NCBI GenBank assembly: GCA_964343195.1
Contig: CAYFIR010000053.1
Location: forward strand, 1-41,054
Reading direction: 5' to 3'
From: CAYVAP01 sp964343195
GTDB taxonomy: Bacteria > Bacteroidota > Bacteroidia > J057
Length of the DNA stretch: 41,054 bases
Shown here: positions 7,689 to 16,017 of the stretch, piece after piece
Position numbering within the stretch: the first letter of the stretch is position 1
Layout: the number at the start of each line of letters is the position of its first letter
The notes under the pieces: generated by a model
Databases searched by the model: none
What the model was told of the DNA's origin: nothing
What the model saw: the letters and a program-made list of their open reading frames with translations, nothing else
Translations under genes and position numbers: made by a program

Positions 7689-9626
7689 ATGAAACTCGAT
7701 CCAAAAACTCCCAAAGGGCCATTGGCCGAAAAGTGGGATAACCATAAATTCAGCATCAAGCTGGTCAACCCGGCCAACAAGCGGAAATTCCACGTTATCG
7801 TGGTGGGTACCGGTTTGGGAGGTGCTGCTGCAGCTGCTACCCTGGCCGAGCTTGGGTATCAGGTGACCACCTTCTGCTATTCAGATAGCCCCCGTCGTGC
7901 CCACTCCATCGCGGCACAGGGAGGTATCAACGCAGCCAAAAACTATCAAAACGACGGTGACTCCATTTACCGTCTTTTCTACGACACCATCAAGGGCGGG
8001 GACTACCGCTCTCGTGAGTCCAACGTGTACCGTCTCTCTCAGGTGTCTGTAAATATCATTGACCAGGCTGTTGCTCAGGGGGTTCCCTTTGCACGCGAGT
8101 ACGGCGGCTACCTGGATAACCGTTCATTCGGTGGGGCTCAGGTATCGCGTACTTTCTATGCTCGTGGTCAGACAGGACAGCAGCTACTGCTAGGAGCCTA
8201 CTCTGCATTGAGCCGTCAGATTGGTTTGGGCAAAGTAAAGTCCCACGTTCGCCGGGAGGTGCTGGACATTGTCCTCGTCGATGGCCACGCCAAAGGGGTT
8301 ATCGTCAAGAATCTCATCAACGGTGAGACAGAGCGCTACGCAGCCGACGCGGTTGTACTGGCCACTGGTGGATACGGAAACGTATACTTCCTGTCTACCA
8401 ATGCCATGAACTCCAACGCTTCTGCTGCCTGGCGTGCCCACAAACGCGGAGCATTGTTCGCCAATCCGGCCTACGTTCAGATTCACCCTACCTGTATCCC
8501 ACAGCATGGAGACTATCAGTCCAAGTTGACGCTGATGTCAGAGTCTCTGCGTAACGATGGCCGCGTATGGGTGCCCAAGACCCAGGAAATGGCCGAGAAG
8601 GTACGGTCCGGGCAGATCAAGCCTACTGCTGTGCCAGAGGATGAGCGCGACTATTACCTGGAGCGTAAATACCCCTCATTCGGTAACCTGGTACCTCGTG
8701 ATGTAGCTTCCCGTAATGCCAAGTATGTAACGGACGAAGGTCGCTCAGTAGTGGCCAATGGAGAGGCTGTTTTCCTTGATTTTGAAGACTCCATCAAGCG
8801 TCTGGGCAAGGAAACCGTTGAGGCCCGTTACGGTAACCTGTTTGAGATGTACGAGCGGATCTCTGCTGATAATCCGTATGAAACGCCGATGATGATCTTC
8901 CCAGCGGTGCACTATACGATGGGAGGACTTTGGGTTGACTATAACCTCAGTACCAATATCCCTGGTCTCTACTGCCTGGGTGAAGCCAATTTCTCCGACC
9001 ACGGTGCCAACCGTCTGGGGGCCTCCGCCCTGATGCAGGGCCTTGCAGATGGGTATTTTGTGATTCCCTTTACCATCGGTGACTACCTTGCCGGTCAGCC
9101 ACTCAATGACCACCCCACCACTGATCACCCCGCTTTCAAGGAAGCCGAGCAGATGGTGGACGACGAGATCAACCGCCTCGCCAACAACGAAGGCACCCGT
9201 TCCGTTGACAGCTTCCACAAGGAGCTGGGTAAAATCATGTGGGATTACTGTGGCATGGCCCGTAATGCAGAAGGGCTCAAGAAGGCCAAAGGCCTCGTGA
9301 AAGACCTCCGCAACGAGTACTGGAAGGATGTTGTCGTGCCCGGTTCTGACAAAGATTACAACCCTGAGCTTCAGAAGGCCTGGCGTGTAGCTGACTTCAT
9401 GGAACTTGGAGAACTGATGATCGACGATGCCCTGCAGCGTGAGGAATCCTGTGGAGGCCACTTCCGCGAAGAGTACCAGACTCCTGAAGGGGAAGCACTG
9501 CGCCGTGATGATGAGTTTGCTTACGTTGGAGCATGGGAATACCAGGGCTTCAACCAGCAGGAGATCATGCACAAGGAAGAGCTTCAGTTTGAGTATGTTG
9601 AATTGAAGACCAGAAGCTATAAATAA
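7689..9626 (+). CDS. sdhA: Succinate dehydrogenase/fumarate reductase flavoprotein subunit
   Basis: 645 aa, cytoplasmic catalytic subunit that oxidises succinate to fumarate (or the reverse). The FAD Rossmann motif is VVGTGLGG (38-46). The covalent FAD-His motif is AHSIAAQGG (H72). Substrate-site segments include QIHPTCIP, SESLRNDGRVW, the HYTMGGLW strand and SDHGANRLGASAL. Length and motifs fit the Bacteroidota enzyme that partners a type-B di-haem cytochrome b. It is preceded by a 210-base spacer holding a repeat element rather than by tight coupling to sdhC. A small shared repeat also sits at about the same distance before sdhB. Confidence 0.96.
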   Translation: MKLDPKTPKGPLAEKWDNHKFSIKLVNPANKRKFHVIVVGTGLGGAAAAATLAELGYQVTTFCYSDSPRRAHSIAAQGGINAAKNYQNDGDSIYRLFYDTIKGGDYRSRESNVYRLSQVSVNIIDQAVAQGVPFAREYGGYLDNRSFGGAQVSRTFYARGQTGQQLLLGAYSALSRQIGLGKVKSHVRREVLDIVLVDGHAKGVIVKNLINGETERYAADAVVLATGGYGNVYFLSTNAMNSNASAAWRAHKRGALFANPAYVQIHPTCIPQHGDYQSKLTLMSESLRNDGRVWVPKTQEMAEKVRSGQIKPTAVPEDERDYYLERKYPSFGNLVPRDVASRNAKYVTDEGRSVVANGEAVFLDFEDSIKRLGKETVEARYGNLFEMYERISADNPYETPMMIFPAVHYTMGGLWVDYNLSTNIPGLYCLGEANFSDHGANRLGASALMQGLADGYFVIPFTIGDYLAGQPLNDHPTTDHPAFKEAEQMVDDEINRLANNEGTRSVDSFHKELGKIMWDYCGMARNAEGLKKAKGLVKDLRNEYWKDVVVPGSDKDYNPELQKAWRVADFMELGELMIDDALQREESCGGHFREEYQTPEGEALRRDDEFAYVGAWEYQGFNQQEIMHKEELQFEYVELKTRSYK

Positions 9627-9735
9627 GAAGAAGTCAGACCACAGTGTTGTCAGAAGCCAGAACTGAGATAAAGACCTTATTGGCTTTCTTATCTAACTTC
9701 TGACAGGCGTGGCCAATCTGACCTCTGACATCTAA
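9627..9735 (+). repeat. Spacer repeat element between sdhA and sdhB
   Basis: Hairpin arms GTCAGAAG (9649-9656) and CTTCTGAC (9697-9704), with further imperfect pairing inside (GATAAAGA against TCTTATC). The right arm runs into GGCGTGGCCAATCTGAC and further TCTGAC-like heptamers, which match the spacer before sdhA and, in antisense, the spacer before the ABC ATPase. It ends 33 bases before the sdhB ATG. Confidence 0.6.
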
Positions 9736-9768
9736 TTCATTCTAACCGAATAATCAACTTTTACTGCC

Positions 9769-10542
9769 ATGAGCGGAAAAGCAATGAAAATAAACCTTAA
9801 GATCTGGCGTCAAAAAGGACCCCAGGATAAGGGCAGTTTGGTAACCTATACACTGAACGAAGTATTTCCAGAGATGTCTTTCCTGGAAATGCTGGACGTT
9901 CTCAATGAGCAGTTGATCGCGGAAGGCACCGAGCCCATCGCATTTGATCATGACTGCCGTGAGGGTATCTGTGGAGCCTGTGGTCTGGTAATCAACGGAG
10001 TGGCCCACGGGCCATCTCGTCGTACTACGACCTGTCAGCTACACATGCGTACTTTCAAGGATGGTGACACCATCTACATCGAGCCATGGCGCGCCAAAGG
10101 CTTCCCCGTGATCAAGGACCTCATGGTCGATCGCTCTGCCTTTGATGCCATCGTACAGGCAGGTGGGTTTATCTCCGTGAATACAGGCTCTGCACCTGAC
10201 GCCAATGAGATCCCTGTCAGTAAGGACATCGCCGATACTGCGATGAACGCTGCGGAGTGTATCGGTTGTGGTGCCTGTGTGGCTTCCTGCAAGAATGCTT
10301 CTGCCATGCTGTTCGTTTCTGCGAAGGCCTCTCACATGGGCGCACTGCCACAGGGAAAGCCTGAGCAAATGCGCCGCGTTCAGAAAATGGTCGCTGCCAT
10401 GGATGAAGCTGGATTTGGTAACTGTACCAATACCGAAGCTTGTGAAGCTCAGTGCCCTAAAGGCATTTCTGTGACCAATATTGCACGGATGAACGCTGAC
10501 TTTATCAAGTCCAAAGTTGTTTCTGAAGTGAGTGAGGCCTAG
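9769..10542 (+). CDS. sdhB: Succinate dehydrogenase/fumarate reductase iron-sulfur subunit
   Basis: 257 aa. It carries electrons from the flavin to the quinone site through three clusters. The [2Fe-2S] ligands are C63, C68, C71 and C89 (HDCREGICGACG and TTTCQLH). The C-terminal half has CIGCGACVASC (C164, C167, C170, C174) and CTNTEACEAQCPKG (C219, C225, C229), as in type-B enzymes. The start MSGKAMKINLKIWRQKG is chosen because the downstream ATG would leave only four residues less and the length fits the family. An MITE-like palindrome begins at its stop codon, and a terminator follows at 10731. Confidence 0.95.
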   Translation: MSGKAMKINLKIWRQKGPQDKGSLVTYTLNEVFPEMSFLEMLDVLNEQLIAEGTEPIAFDHDCREGICGACGLVINGVAHGPSRRTTTCQLHMRTFKDGDTIYIEPWRAKGFPVIKDLMVDRSAFDAIVQAGGFISVNTGSAPDANEIPVSKDIADTAMNAAECIGCGACVASCKNASAMLFVSAKASHMGALPQGKPEQMRRVQKMVAAMDEAGFGNCTNTEACEAQCPKGISVTNIARMNADFIKSKVVSEVSEA

Positions 10543-10702
10543 TGCTTTGTCAAGTGAAAAATGCTGGGTAAGCGGTCGCAGATTTTTTCGCAGATCAAGG
10601 CGGAAAATCCGAGTTTGGCGAGCCAAACGAGGCATTTTTCAACGAAGAGATGCGGAAAAAGATGCAGCGATCGCCCATCATTGGGGATTTGACAGAGCAC
10701 TA
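10540..10702. repeat. MITE-like 163-bp imperfect palindrome behind sdhB
   Basis: The ends are inverted repeats with one mismatch: TAGTGCTTTGTCAA (10540-10553) and TTGACAGAGCACTA (10689-10702). Inside, GAAAAATGC faces GCATTTTTC, GCGGTCGC faces GCGATCGC, and the centre is a perfect GTTTGG-CGAG-CCAAAC hairpin. The left end supplies the sdhB stop codon. It has no coding capacity that I believe. Whether it is mobile or dispersed cannot be told from one copy. Confidence 0.65.
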
Positions 10703-10730
10703 GTCCCTGATTCACCCGAAATAAATAGAG

Positions 10731-10762
10731 ATGGAGCCTTTCGAGGCTCCATTTTTTGTTTT
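10731..10762 (+). terminator. Intrinsic terminator of sdhCAB
   Basis: Perfect 8-bp stem ATGGAGCC / GGCTCCAT (10731-10738 with 10745-10752), a 6-base loop, then a T-rich tail TTTTTGTTTT. Confidence 0.88.
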
Positions 10763-10813
10763 GGGGTTCCACTTTCAACTAATTTGCCCATCTAAACTTG
10801 AGAATCGAAACCG

Positions 10814-11359
10814 ATGACCTACGCCTATATAAAAGCCGTTCACATCATATTCGTCGTAACGTGGTTTGCCGGGCTATTTTACATTGTGAGGCTGTTTATC
10901 TACCATCGTGAGGCCCAGGATTACCCTGAGCCTGAAAAAGATATCCTGACGAAGCAATACGGGGTGATGGAGGGCAGGCTCTGGAACATCATCACGGTAC
11001 CGAGCATGGTCCTTACGGTGTTAAGCGGTGGGTACCTCCTATATGCCATGGCTGCCTGGACCCAGCCTTGGATGTGGGTCAAGCTCGGCTTTATTGTGGG
11101 TTTACTGGCTTACCACTTCGCCTGTCAGGTGCTGATGAACCGTATGCAAGGCGGAGTATTTTCCTACACCAGCCATCAACTCCGCCTGTGGAATGAAGTG
11201 GCCACTCTGTTTCTGTTTGCCATTGTGTTTATTGTGGTGCTCAAAAGTGCCATTAGTTGGATATGGGGGCTGCTCGGCTTGCTGATATTGAGTGTCGCAC
11301 TCATGATAGGAGTGAGGGTGTATCGGCGCGTGCGGGAGAAGAGTGGTCAAAGGGAATGA
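10814..11359 (+). CDS. hemJ: HemJ-type protoporphyrinogen IX oxidase
   Basis: 181 aa membrane protein with four to five hydrophobic helices. The N-terminus (YIKAVHIIFVVTWFAGLFYI, then VRLFIYH) is the signature of HemJ: conserved His10, Trp17 and the RLFIYH motif. HemJ oxidises protoporphyrinogen IX to protoporphyrin IX, the penultimate step of haem synthesis. The YGVMEGRLWNIITVPSM segment is also typical. The gene lies between the sdh terminator and hemN, in the same direction as hemN, which makes the assignment more likely than a generic CopD-like protein. The extra basic C-terminus (RVYRRVREKSGQRE) is presumably cytoplasmic. Confidence 0.85.
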   Translation: MTYAYIKAVHIIFVVTWFAGLFYIVRLFIYHREAQDYPEPEKDILTKQYGVMEGRLWNIITVPSMVLTVLSGGYLLYAMAAWTQPWMWVKLGFIVGLLAYHFACQVLMNRMQGGVFSYTSHQLRLWNEVATLFLFAIVFIVVLKSAISWIWGLLGLLILSVALMIGVRVYRRVREKSGQRE

Positions 11360-11375
11360 AGAAACATCAGGAAAA

Positions 11376-11392
11376 TGGAACCGCTTGTTCCA
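11376..11392. promoter_or_regulatory. Palindrome between hemJ and hemN, possible operator
   Basis: TGGAAC-CGCTT-GTTCCA is a perfect 6-5-6 inverted repeat 17 bases after the hemJ stop and about 90 bases upstream of the hemN -7 box. It could be an operator or part of an RNA hairpin. No T-run follows, so a terminator is unlikely. Confidence 0.35.
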
Positions 11393-11480
11393 GGTGTAGA
11401 GATCATGAACCCCTCTTCACGGGTGAGATAAGTCCTCGCTGAAACTGCCTAAGTTCAAATGGAGGGAGGAGTGAGCTTTC

Positions 11481-11488
11481 TATTTTTG
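11481..11488 (+). promoter_or_regulatory. Predicted hemN promoter (-7 box)
   Basis: TATTTTTG matches the consensus TAnnTTTG exactly and would start transcription near 11495, 37 bases before the ATG. No good TTG is found about 20 bases upstream, so it may need an activator. Confidence 0.45.
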
Positions 11489-11531
11489 GGCGAGCAAAAA
11501 GCCTGATAGAGAAACCATTCACTCACCATCC

Positions 11532-12887
11532 ATGTCCCTAATCCAAAAGTACAACATCCCCGCTCCGCGCTATACCAGTTACCCAACCGTCCCATACTGG
11601 GATTCTGATACATTTTCTGATGCTGGTTGGATGGCCACCGCCGTCCGGGCTTTTAGTGAAAGCAATGAATCTGAAGGGATCAGCCTGTATATCCATCTCC
11701 CCTTTTGCGAAAGTCTTTGCACATTTTGCGGGTGTAACAAGCGCATCACCAGGAACCACTCAGTTGAAGAGCCCTACCTGGAAGCAGTCCTGACAGAGTG
11801 GGAAATGTACTGCGAGCAGTTACCCGCTGCTCCGATTATCCGGGACTTACATATCGGAGGAGGAAGCCCAACTTTCTTCTCGCCAGCAAACCTGCAGCGA
11901 TTGATGGAAGGCATTCTGAGCCGTGGAGAGCGACATCCCAATGCTTCTTTCAGCTTCGAAGCCAGCCCGGCGACCATCGAAAAGGAACATCTCACGACTC
12001 TTGCAAAGCTTGGCTTTGATCGGGTGAGCTTTGGTATCCAGGATTTTGACCCTCGGGTACAGGAGGCCATCAACCGGATACAGCCCTTCGCGATGGTGGA
12101 GGTCGCAACCAAATGGGCTCGGGAAGCAGGCTACCGAAGCATCAACTTTGACGTGATTTACGGGCTGCCCTTCCAGAACGAAGACAGCATAAACGACACT
12201 TTTGCCAAGATCAGGCAACTGCGCCCCGACCGGATCGCTTACTACAGCTATGCTCACGTTCCCTGGATTAAGGGCAATGGCCAACGGAAATTCTCCGAAA
12301 TGGACCTGCCCCACAATGAACAAAAGCGCCGTCTTTACGAAATCGGCGGGGAACACTTACGTGAAATGGGCTATGTCGAAATCGGGATGGACCATTTTGC
12401 CCTGCCAGAGGATAGCCTGTACCAGGCTGTGCAAAAGGGCACCCTGCATCGCAACTTCATGGGGTATGTAGAGGATCGAACCGATTTAATGATTGGGTTG
12501 GGAGTTTCGGCGATCAGTGACTCCTGGTATGGATTTGCCCAGAATGAGAAAAAGCTCGAAGATTACTATGCCCGCATAGAGGCGCGTGAAATTCCCGTTT
12601 TCAGGGGGCATATGCTAAGCGAAATTGACCTTCGGTTACGTCAGCACATCCTCGACCTGATGTGCCGGTTTGAAACCAACTGGCTCTTGTGCCACAAGTG
12701 CCCCGAGTTACAGGCCAGTCTTCAGCGGTTGGCTGAACCCATAACCGACGGCCTCGTTGAACTCATGCCTGCCCATCTGCGGGTCAAAGAAGCTGGCAAG
12801 CCCTTTATTCGCAACATCTGCATGGCATTCGACGCACGACTCTGGGCCAGCAAGCCAGAGAGCCAGTTGTTTTCGATGTCGATTTAG
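11532..12887 (+). CDS. hemN: Oxygen-independent coproporphyrinogen III oxidase
   Basis: 451 aa radical-SAM enzyme. It decarboxylates coproporphyrinogen III to protoporphyrinogen IX without oxygen. The 4Fe-4S/SAM motif is FCESLCTFCGC (C59, C63, C66, C68), the CX3CX2CXC form seen in true HemN rather than HemW. The upstream segment APRYTSYPTVPYW and the glycine motif GGGSPTFF are also family hallmarks. The C-terminal domain contains CHKCPELQASL, which I cannot place functionally. The product is the substrate of HemJ, encoded just upstream, and haem is needed by SdhC further upstream. Confidence 0.92.
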   Translation: MSLIQKYNIPAPRYTSYPTVPYWDSDTFSDAGWMATAVRAFSESNESEGISLYIHLPFCESLCTFCGCNKRITRNHSVEEPYLEAVLTEWEMYCEQLPAAPIIRDLHIGGGSPTFFSPANLQRLMEGILSRGERHPNASFSFEASPATIEKEHLTTLAKLGFDRVSFGIQDFDPRVQEAINRIQPFAMVEVATKWAREAGYRSINFDVIYGLPFQNEDSINDTFAKIRQLRPDRIAYYSYAHVPWIKGNGQRKFSEMDLPHNEQKRRLYEIGGEHLREMGYVEIGMDHFALPEDSLYQAVQKGTLHRNFMGYVEDRTDLMIGLGVSAISDSWYGFAQNEKKLEDYYARIEAREIPVFRGHMLSEIDLRLRQHILDLMCRFETNWLLCHKCPELQASLQRLAEPITDGLVELMPAHLRVKEAGKPFIRNICMAFDARLWASKPESQLFSMSI

Positions 12888-12903
12888 GGAAGACCGTAAA
12901 GGT

Positions 12904-12983
12904 GTTCGCAGTTCGGTGTTCGCAGTTTATGGTGGTGCCAACCGAGGTTGAAACTTTTTAACTCCGAACGACGAACTGCGAAC
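12904..12983. repeat. Inverted repeat between convergent hemN and permease genes
   Basis: GTTCGCAGTTCG (12904-12915) faces CGAACTGCGAAC (12972-12983), perfect over 12 bp and continuing imperfectly to about 23 bp. Each arm is itself a degenerate direct repeat of GTTCGNAGTT. It may end transcription from both sides, although no long T-run is seen. Confidence 0.5.
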
Positions 12984-12989
12984 GAAAAG

Positions 12990-15440
12990 CTAATCATTCC
13001 TCAATGCGTCACCGGGATTGGTGTGGGCGGCGCGGATACTCTGTGAACTGACGGTTAGCAGGGCTATGCCCATGGCGATGGCCCCAGCCAGCAGGAAGAC
13101 CCAGACATTCAGGCTGACGCGATAGGCGTAGCCTTCCAGCCAACGATCCATGCTGTACCATGCCACGGGAATGGCAACTACCAGTGCGATTCCAACCAGT
13201 TTCAGGAAGTCGCCTGAGAGAAGCATGACGATCTGCTTCACATCCGCTCCCAATACTTTTCGAATGCTGATCTCCTTGGTGCGTTGCTCAGCCATGAAGG
13301 CGGCAAGGGCAAAGAGTCCCAGACAGGCGATTAGAATTGCGAGTCCAGCAAAAGCTGCGAAGATATTTCCTATCCGTTGCTCCTGATCGTACATCTGGGC
13401 AAATTTCTCATCCATGAAGCTGTAGGAGAATGGTTGTGTCGGAGCAAATTCATTCCACTTTTGCTCGGTTTTGGCCAGTATCTCGCTGACATCGGAGCCT
13501 TCGAGTCGCATGGCCAGGTTGCTGGTGCTATTTCCCACAAACAGGCCGAGCGGGGATACTTTCTCCTTGAGGGATTCGAAGTGGAAGTTTTTGACCACTC
13601 CTACGATGGTGAAGGCCCTTGTATTGGGCATCCCATCCTGGTCCAGTGAGCCTGCGAAAGTCGAAATCCGCATGCCGATGGGATCTTCAAACCCCCATTG
13701 GCGCAGGGCCTCCTCATTGATGATCACCCCCTGTGAGTCAGTTGAAAATTCGATGGAAAAGTCGCGGCCCTGGGCGATTTCCATTCCCATGGTTTCCACA
13801 AAGTCGTGATCGACCTGCCAATACTGCATGATGACCGAGGTTTCCTGGGTGCGGTTACCGGTAGGCCAGAACGCCGTATTGCTGCGGTTGTACCCGGATA
13901 CAGGAATGAAGCCACTCAAAGAGGCGTTTTCTACCTGGGGTAGATTCAATAATTCCTGCTTAAAGGCTCTTGCCTTTTCATCACCCATGCTATACACATT
14001 GTCCAGAATGAGGACCTGGTCCTTGTTGAAGCCGATCTTCCGGTCCTGCACAAATCCCAACTGTCGATATACCACACCGGTGGAAACGATCAGCACGATA
14101 GAGGTGGCAAACTGAAATATCACCAGAGCGGATCTTAATCTTCCGCTACGAGCGCCACGGCTTACCGAACCTTTGAATACCTCTACAGGCCGAAAAGCAG
14201 AAAGGAAAAAGGCAGGGTAGGTTCCTGCTATGAGACCAATCAGGGTCACCCCTCCCAGGATGCCAGGGACGAACCACCATTCTCCCCAGGGAAGGCTGAG
14301 GTCTTTATTGGCAATTTGATTGAAACTGGGCATGAAGAAGTCTGCCAAAAGGAGCCCCAGTACGAAGGCGATGGCGGTAACCAGCAGGGACTCAGTGAGG
14401 AACTGACTGATGAGGTGGTGCCGCTGAGAACCAAGTGCCTTCCGGACTCCTACCTCCCTTGCCCGACCAGCAGAACGTGCGGTTGAGAGGTTCATGAAAT
14501 TGATGCAGGCGATGATCAGGATGAATAGTGCCACTGCCGAAAAGATGTACACATAGGCCATACTGCCGCCCGGTTCAAAAGCATCCAAATATCCATCACT
14601 TCCCAGATGAACATCCTCAAGCGGCTGCAAATTATAGTGGATAAAATTGCCGGAAGCTGCCATGGCTTCCATATCCGTACCGATGAACTGTTGTACCTGT
14701 GGAGCTACATACTTGTTGATCATTTCCTCAAACTGGGCTTCAACGGCTGAGGGGTCAGTCTGTGGTTCCAGTTCGAGGTAGGTGTAGAAATTATGGCTGA
14801 GCCATTCTGTATTTTTTGATTCCTCCCGACTTTCCATCGAAAGCATCAGCTCCAGGTGGAAGTGGGAATTTCCAGGGAGGTCCTCGTAAACTGCCACGAT
14901 GCGCCACTCTTCGTCATCGTTAATGAGCAGGGTTTGGCCAATGGCTTCCTGTTCAGGGAAGTACTTTTCCTTTAGGCTTCTGCTAATGGCGATGGTATTG
15001 GGCTCCACCAGATCCTTGATAGGATCTCCGGAGAGCACATCGAAAGTCAGTATCTCAAATATTTCCGGATCGGCAAAGGCGACCCTTTGCTCGCGGATAT
15101 TGCTCATTTCTTTGCCTGGAACCCTGACGAGGCGGCTGCCAGTTTCCCTAAACCTGGCGCCTCGTATCACTCCGGGGATATCCTGAACGGCAGCACTCCG
15201 AAAAGGAGCTGGCATATTGGGACCCTTGAAATTCATTTCGCCAAACTTCAGGTCCACGACTGTACGGTAAACCCGGTCGGCTTTCTCATGAAATCGGTCA
15301 TAGCTTAACTCGTCGATGACCCAGATCGAGATCATCAGGCAGCAGGCAATCCCCACCGACAACCCCAGGATGTTGATGATGGCATAAAACCTCTGTTTCA
15401 TTAGGTTGCGGAAAGCGGTTTTGAGATAGTTCTGTAACAT
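12990..15440 (-). CDS. MacB/FtsX-type ABC transporter permease
   Basis: 816 aa. The N-terminus LKTAFRNLMKQRFYAIINILGLSVGIACCLMI is the usual first helix of Bacteroidota MacB-like permeases. A large periplasmic (MacB_PCD) domain follows (about 45-280), then an FtsX domain of three helices (about 290-400), a fourth helix starting a second periplasmic domain (about 430-680), and a last FtsX domain (about 690-810) with EQRTKEISIRKVLGA. It ends AAHTNPGDALRND, the common tail of the family. There is no ATPase domain, so it relies on the ATPase at 16018-16704 upstream in the same direction. These complexes export lipoproteins, peptides or drugs across the envelope; the substrate here is unknown. Confidence 0.88.
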   Translation of the reverse strand: MLQNYLKTAFRNLMKQRFYAIINILGLSVGIACCLMISIWVIDELSYDRFHEKADRVYRTVVDLKFGEMNFKGPNMPAPFRSAAVQDIPGVIRGARFRETGSRLVRVPGKEMSNIREQRVAFADPEIFEILTFDVLSGDPIKDLVEPNTIAISRSLKEKYFPEQEAIGQTLLINDDEEWRIVAVYEDLPGNSHFHLELMLSMESREESKNTEWLSHNFYTYLELEPQTDPSAVEAQFEEMINKYVAPQVQQFIGTDMEAMAASGNFIHYNLQPLEDVHLGSDGYLDAFEPGGSMAYVYIFSAVALFILIIACINFMNLSTARSAGRAREVGVRKALGSQRHHLISQFLTESLLVTAIAFVLGLLLADFFMPSFNQIANKDLSLPWGEWWFVPGILGGVTLIGLIAGTYPAFFLSAFRPVEVFKGSVSRGARSGRLRSALVIFQFATSIVLIVSTGVVYRQLGFVQDRKIGFNKDQVLILDNVYSMGDEKARAFKQELLNLPQVENASLSGFIPVSGYNRSNTAFWPTGNRTQETSVIMQYWQVDHDFVETMGMEIAQGRDFSIEFSTDSQGVIINEEALRQWGFEDPIGMRISTFAGSLDQDGMPNTRAFTIVGVVKNFHFESLKEKVSPLGLFVGNSTSNLAMRLEGSDVSEILAKTEQKWNEFAPTQPFSYSFMDEKFAQMYDQEQRIGNIFAAFAGLAILIACLGLFALAAFMAEQRTKEISIRKVLGADVKQIVMLLSGDFLKLVGIALVVAIPVAWYSMDRWLEGYAYRVSLNVWVFLLAGAIAMGIALLTVSSQSIRAAHTNPGDALRND

Positions 15441-15723
15441 AGCAATTGGAAATAATGGAGCACTTCTTGGAAACCCGGAAGAAGTCCGAGCTATGAGATA
15501 GAGGGAATGAAGTTGTGTTTGGTTGTCTGCGCTGAGTGGGTGAAAGTTGCTGATAATCAGCTTCTCCCACCATGGGAGGGGAATAGAAATCCCGCTTCAG
15601 AGAGAAGGCCCTCTGAAACGGGAGCATGGTCAGAACTGCCCACTTCTCAGGCTATTCTGACAGGAAATTTTCCCTTCAATATATCCGTATGTTTACTCCT
15701 TAGGATCAAGAATCCCGCAACTC
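15441..15723. other. Non-coding leader with GC-rich hairpins upstream of the permease gene
   Basis: First part of the 577-base gap between the ATPase and permease genes. I see no credible gene. It holds two hairpins: CTCCC-ACCAT-GGGAG (about 15564-15578) and CCCGCTTCAGAG / CTCTGAAACGGG (15591-15602 with 15611-15622, one wobble pair). Neither has a T-run, so they may be part of a structured leader of the permease mRNA. No TAnnTTTG promoter was found on the minus strand here. Confidence 0.4.
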
Positions 15724-15863
15724 ATGCGAATTAACAGTTAAAATGGCCAATCAGCGTTTATGCTTTCTGAAAGCGGCTATTTGAAGAAGAAGACGAGCGT
15801 CAGAGACGCGAAGACGCCTCGTATCGGCTTAAAAAGCCTAACGAGCCAACTGTTAATTGGCAT
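15724..15863. repeat. Second MITE-like imperfect palindrome, inside the ABC operon
   Basis: The ends ATGCGAATTAACAGTT (15724-15739) and AACTGTTAATTGGCAT (15848-15863) are inverted repeats with one mismatch. The centre is CGTC-AGA-GACG with further imperfect pairing outward. Like the element behind sdhB, it is about 140-160 bp, non-coding, and has a stretch reading AACGAGCC / GAGCCAAACGAG near one side. The remaining gap up to 16017 includes degenerate GAACTC/CCGAACTT repeats and nothing else that I recognise. Confidence 0.55.
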
Positions 15864-16017
15864 AACTCATGAACAACTATGGGAGCTCATGAACCACAAT
15901 TATCGAATTCTTTCCCCTGGTGCTTGCAGTGTGAAGTAAGGAACCAATTTAGAATTGGATAAATTGCTGATCAGTAGCGCTTTAAACTACGAACTCTTGA
16001 CTCCGAACTTATACCTG

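Noticed and set aside
10532..10795. Short frames inside the palindrome behind sdhB
   Set aside because: They follow the inverted repeat and end in a terminator; no protein-like composition.
11485..11502. GG-N10-GC near the hemN start as a sigma-54 box
   Set aside because: Only the GG and GC match; the rest of the -24/-12 consensus is missing and TATTTTTG explains the site better.
15507..15734. 75-codon frame in the gap before the permease
   Set aside because: No homologous feel, overlaps GC-rich hairpins and lacks a start signal.
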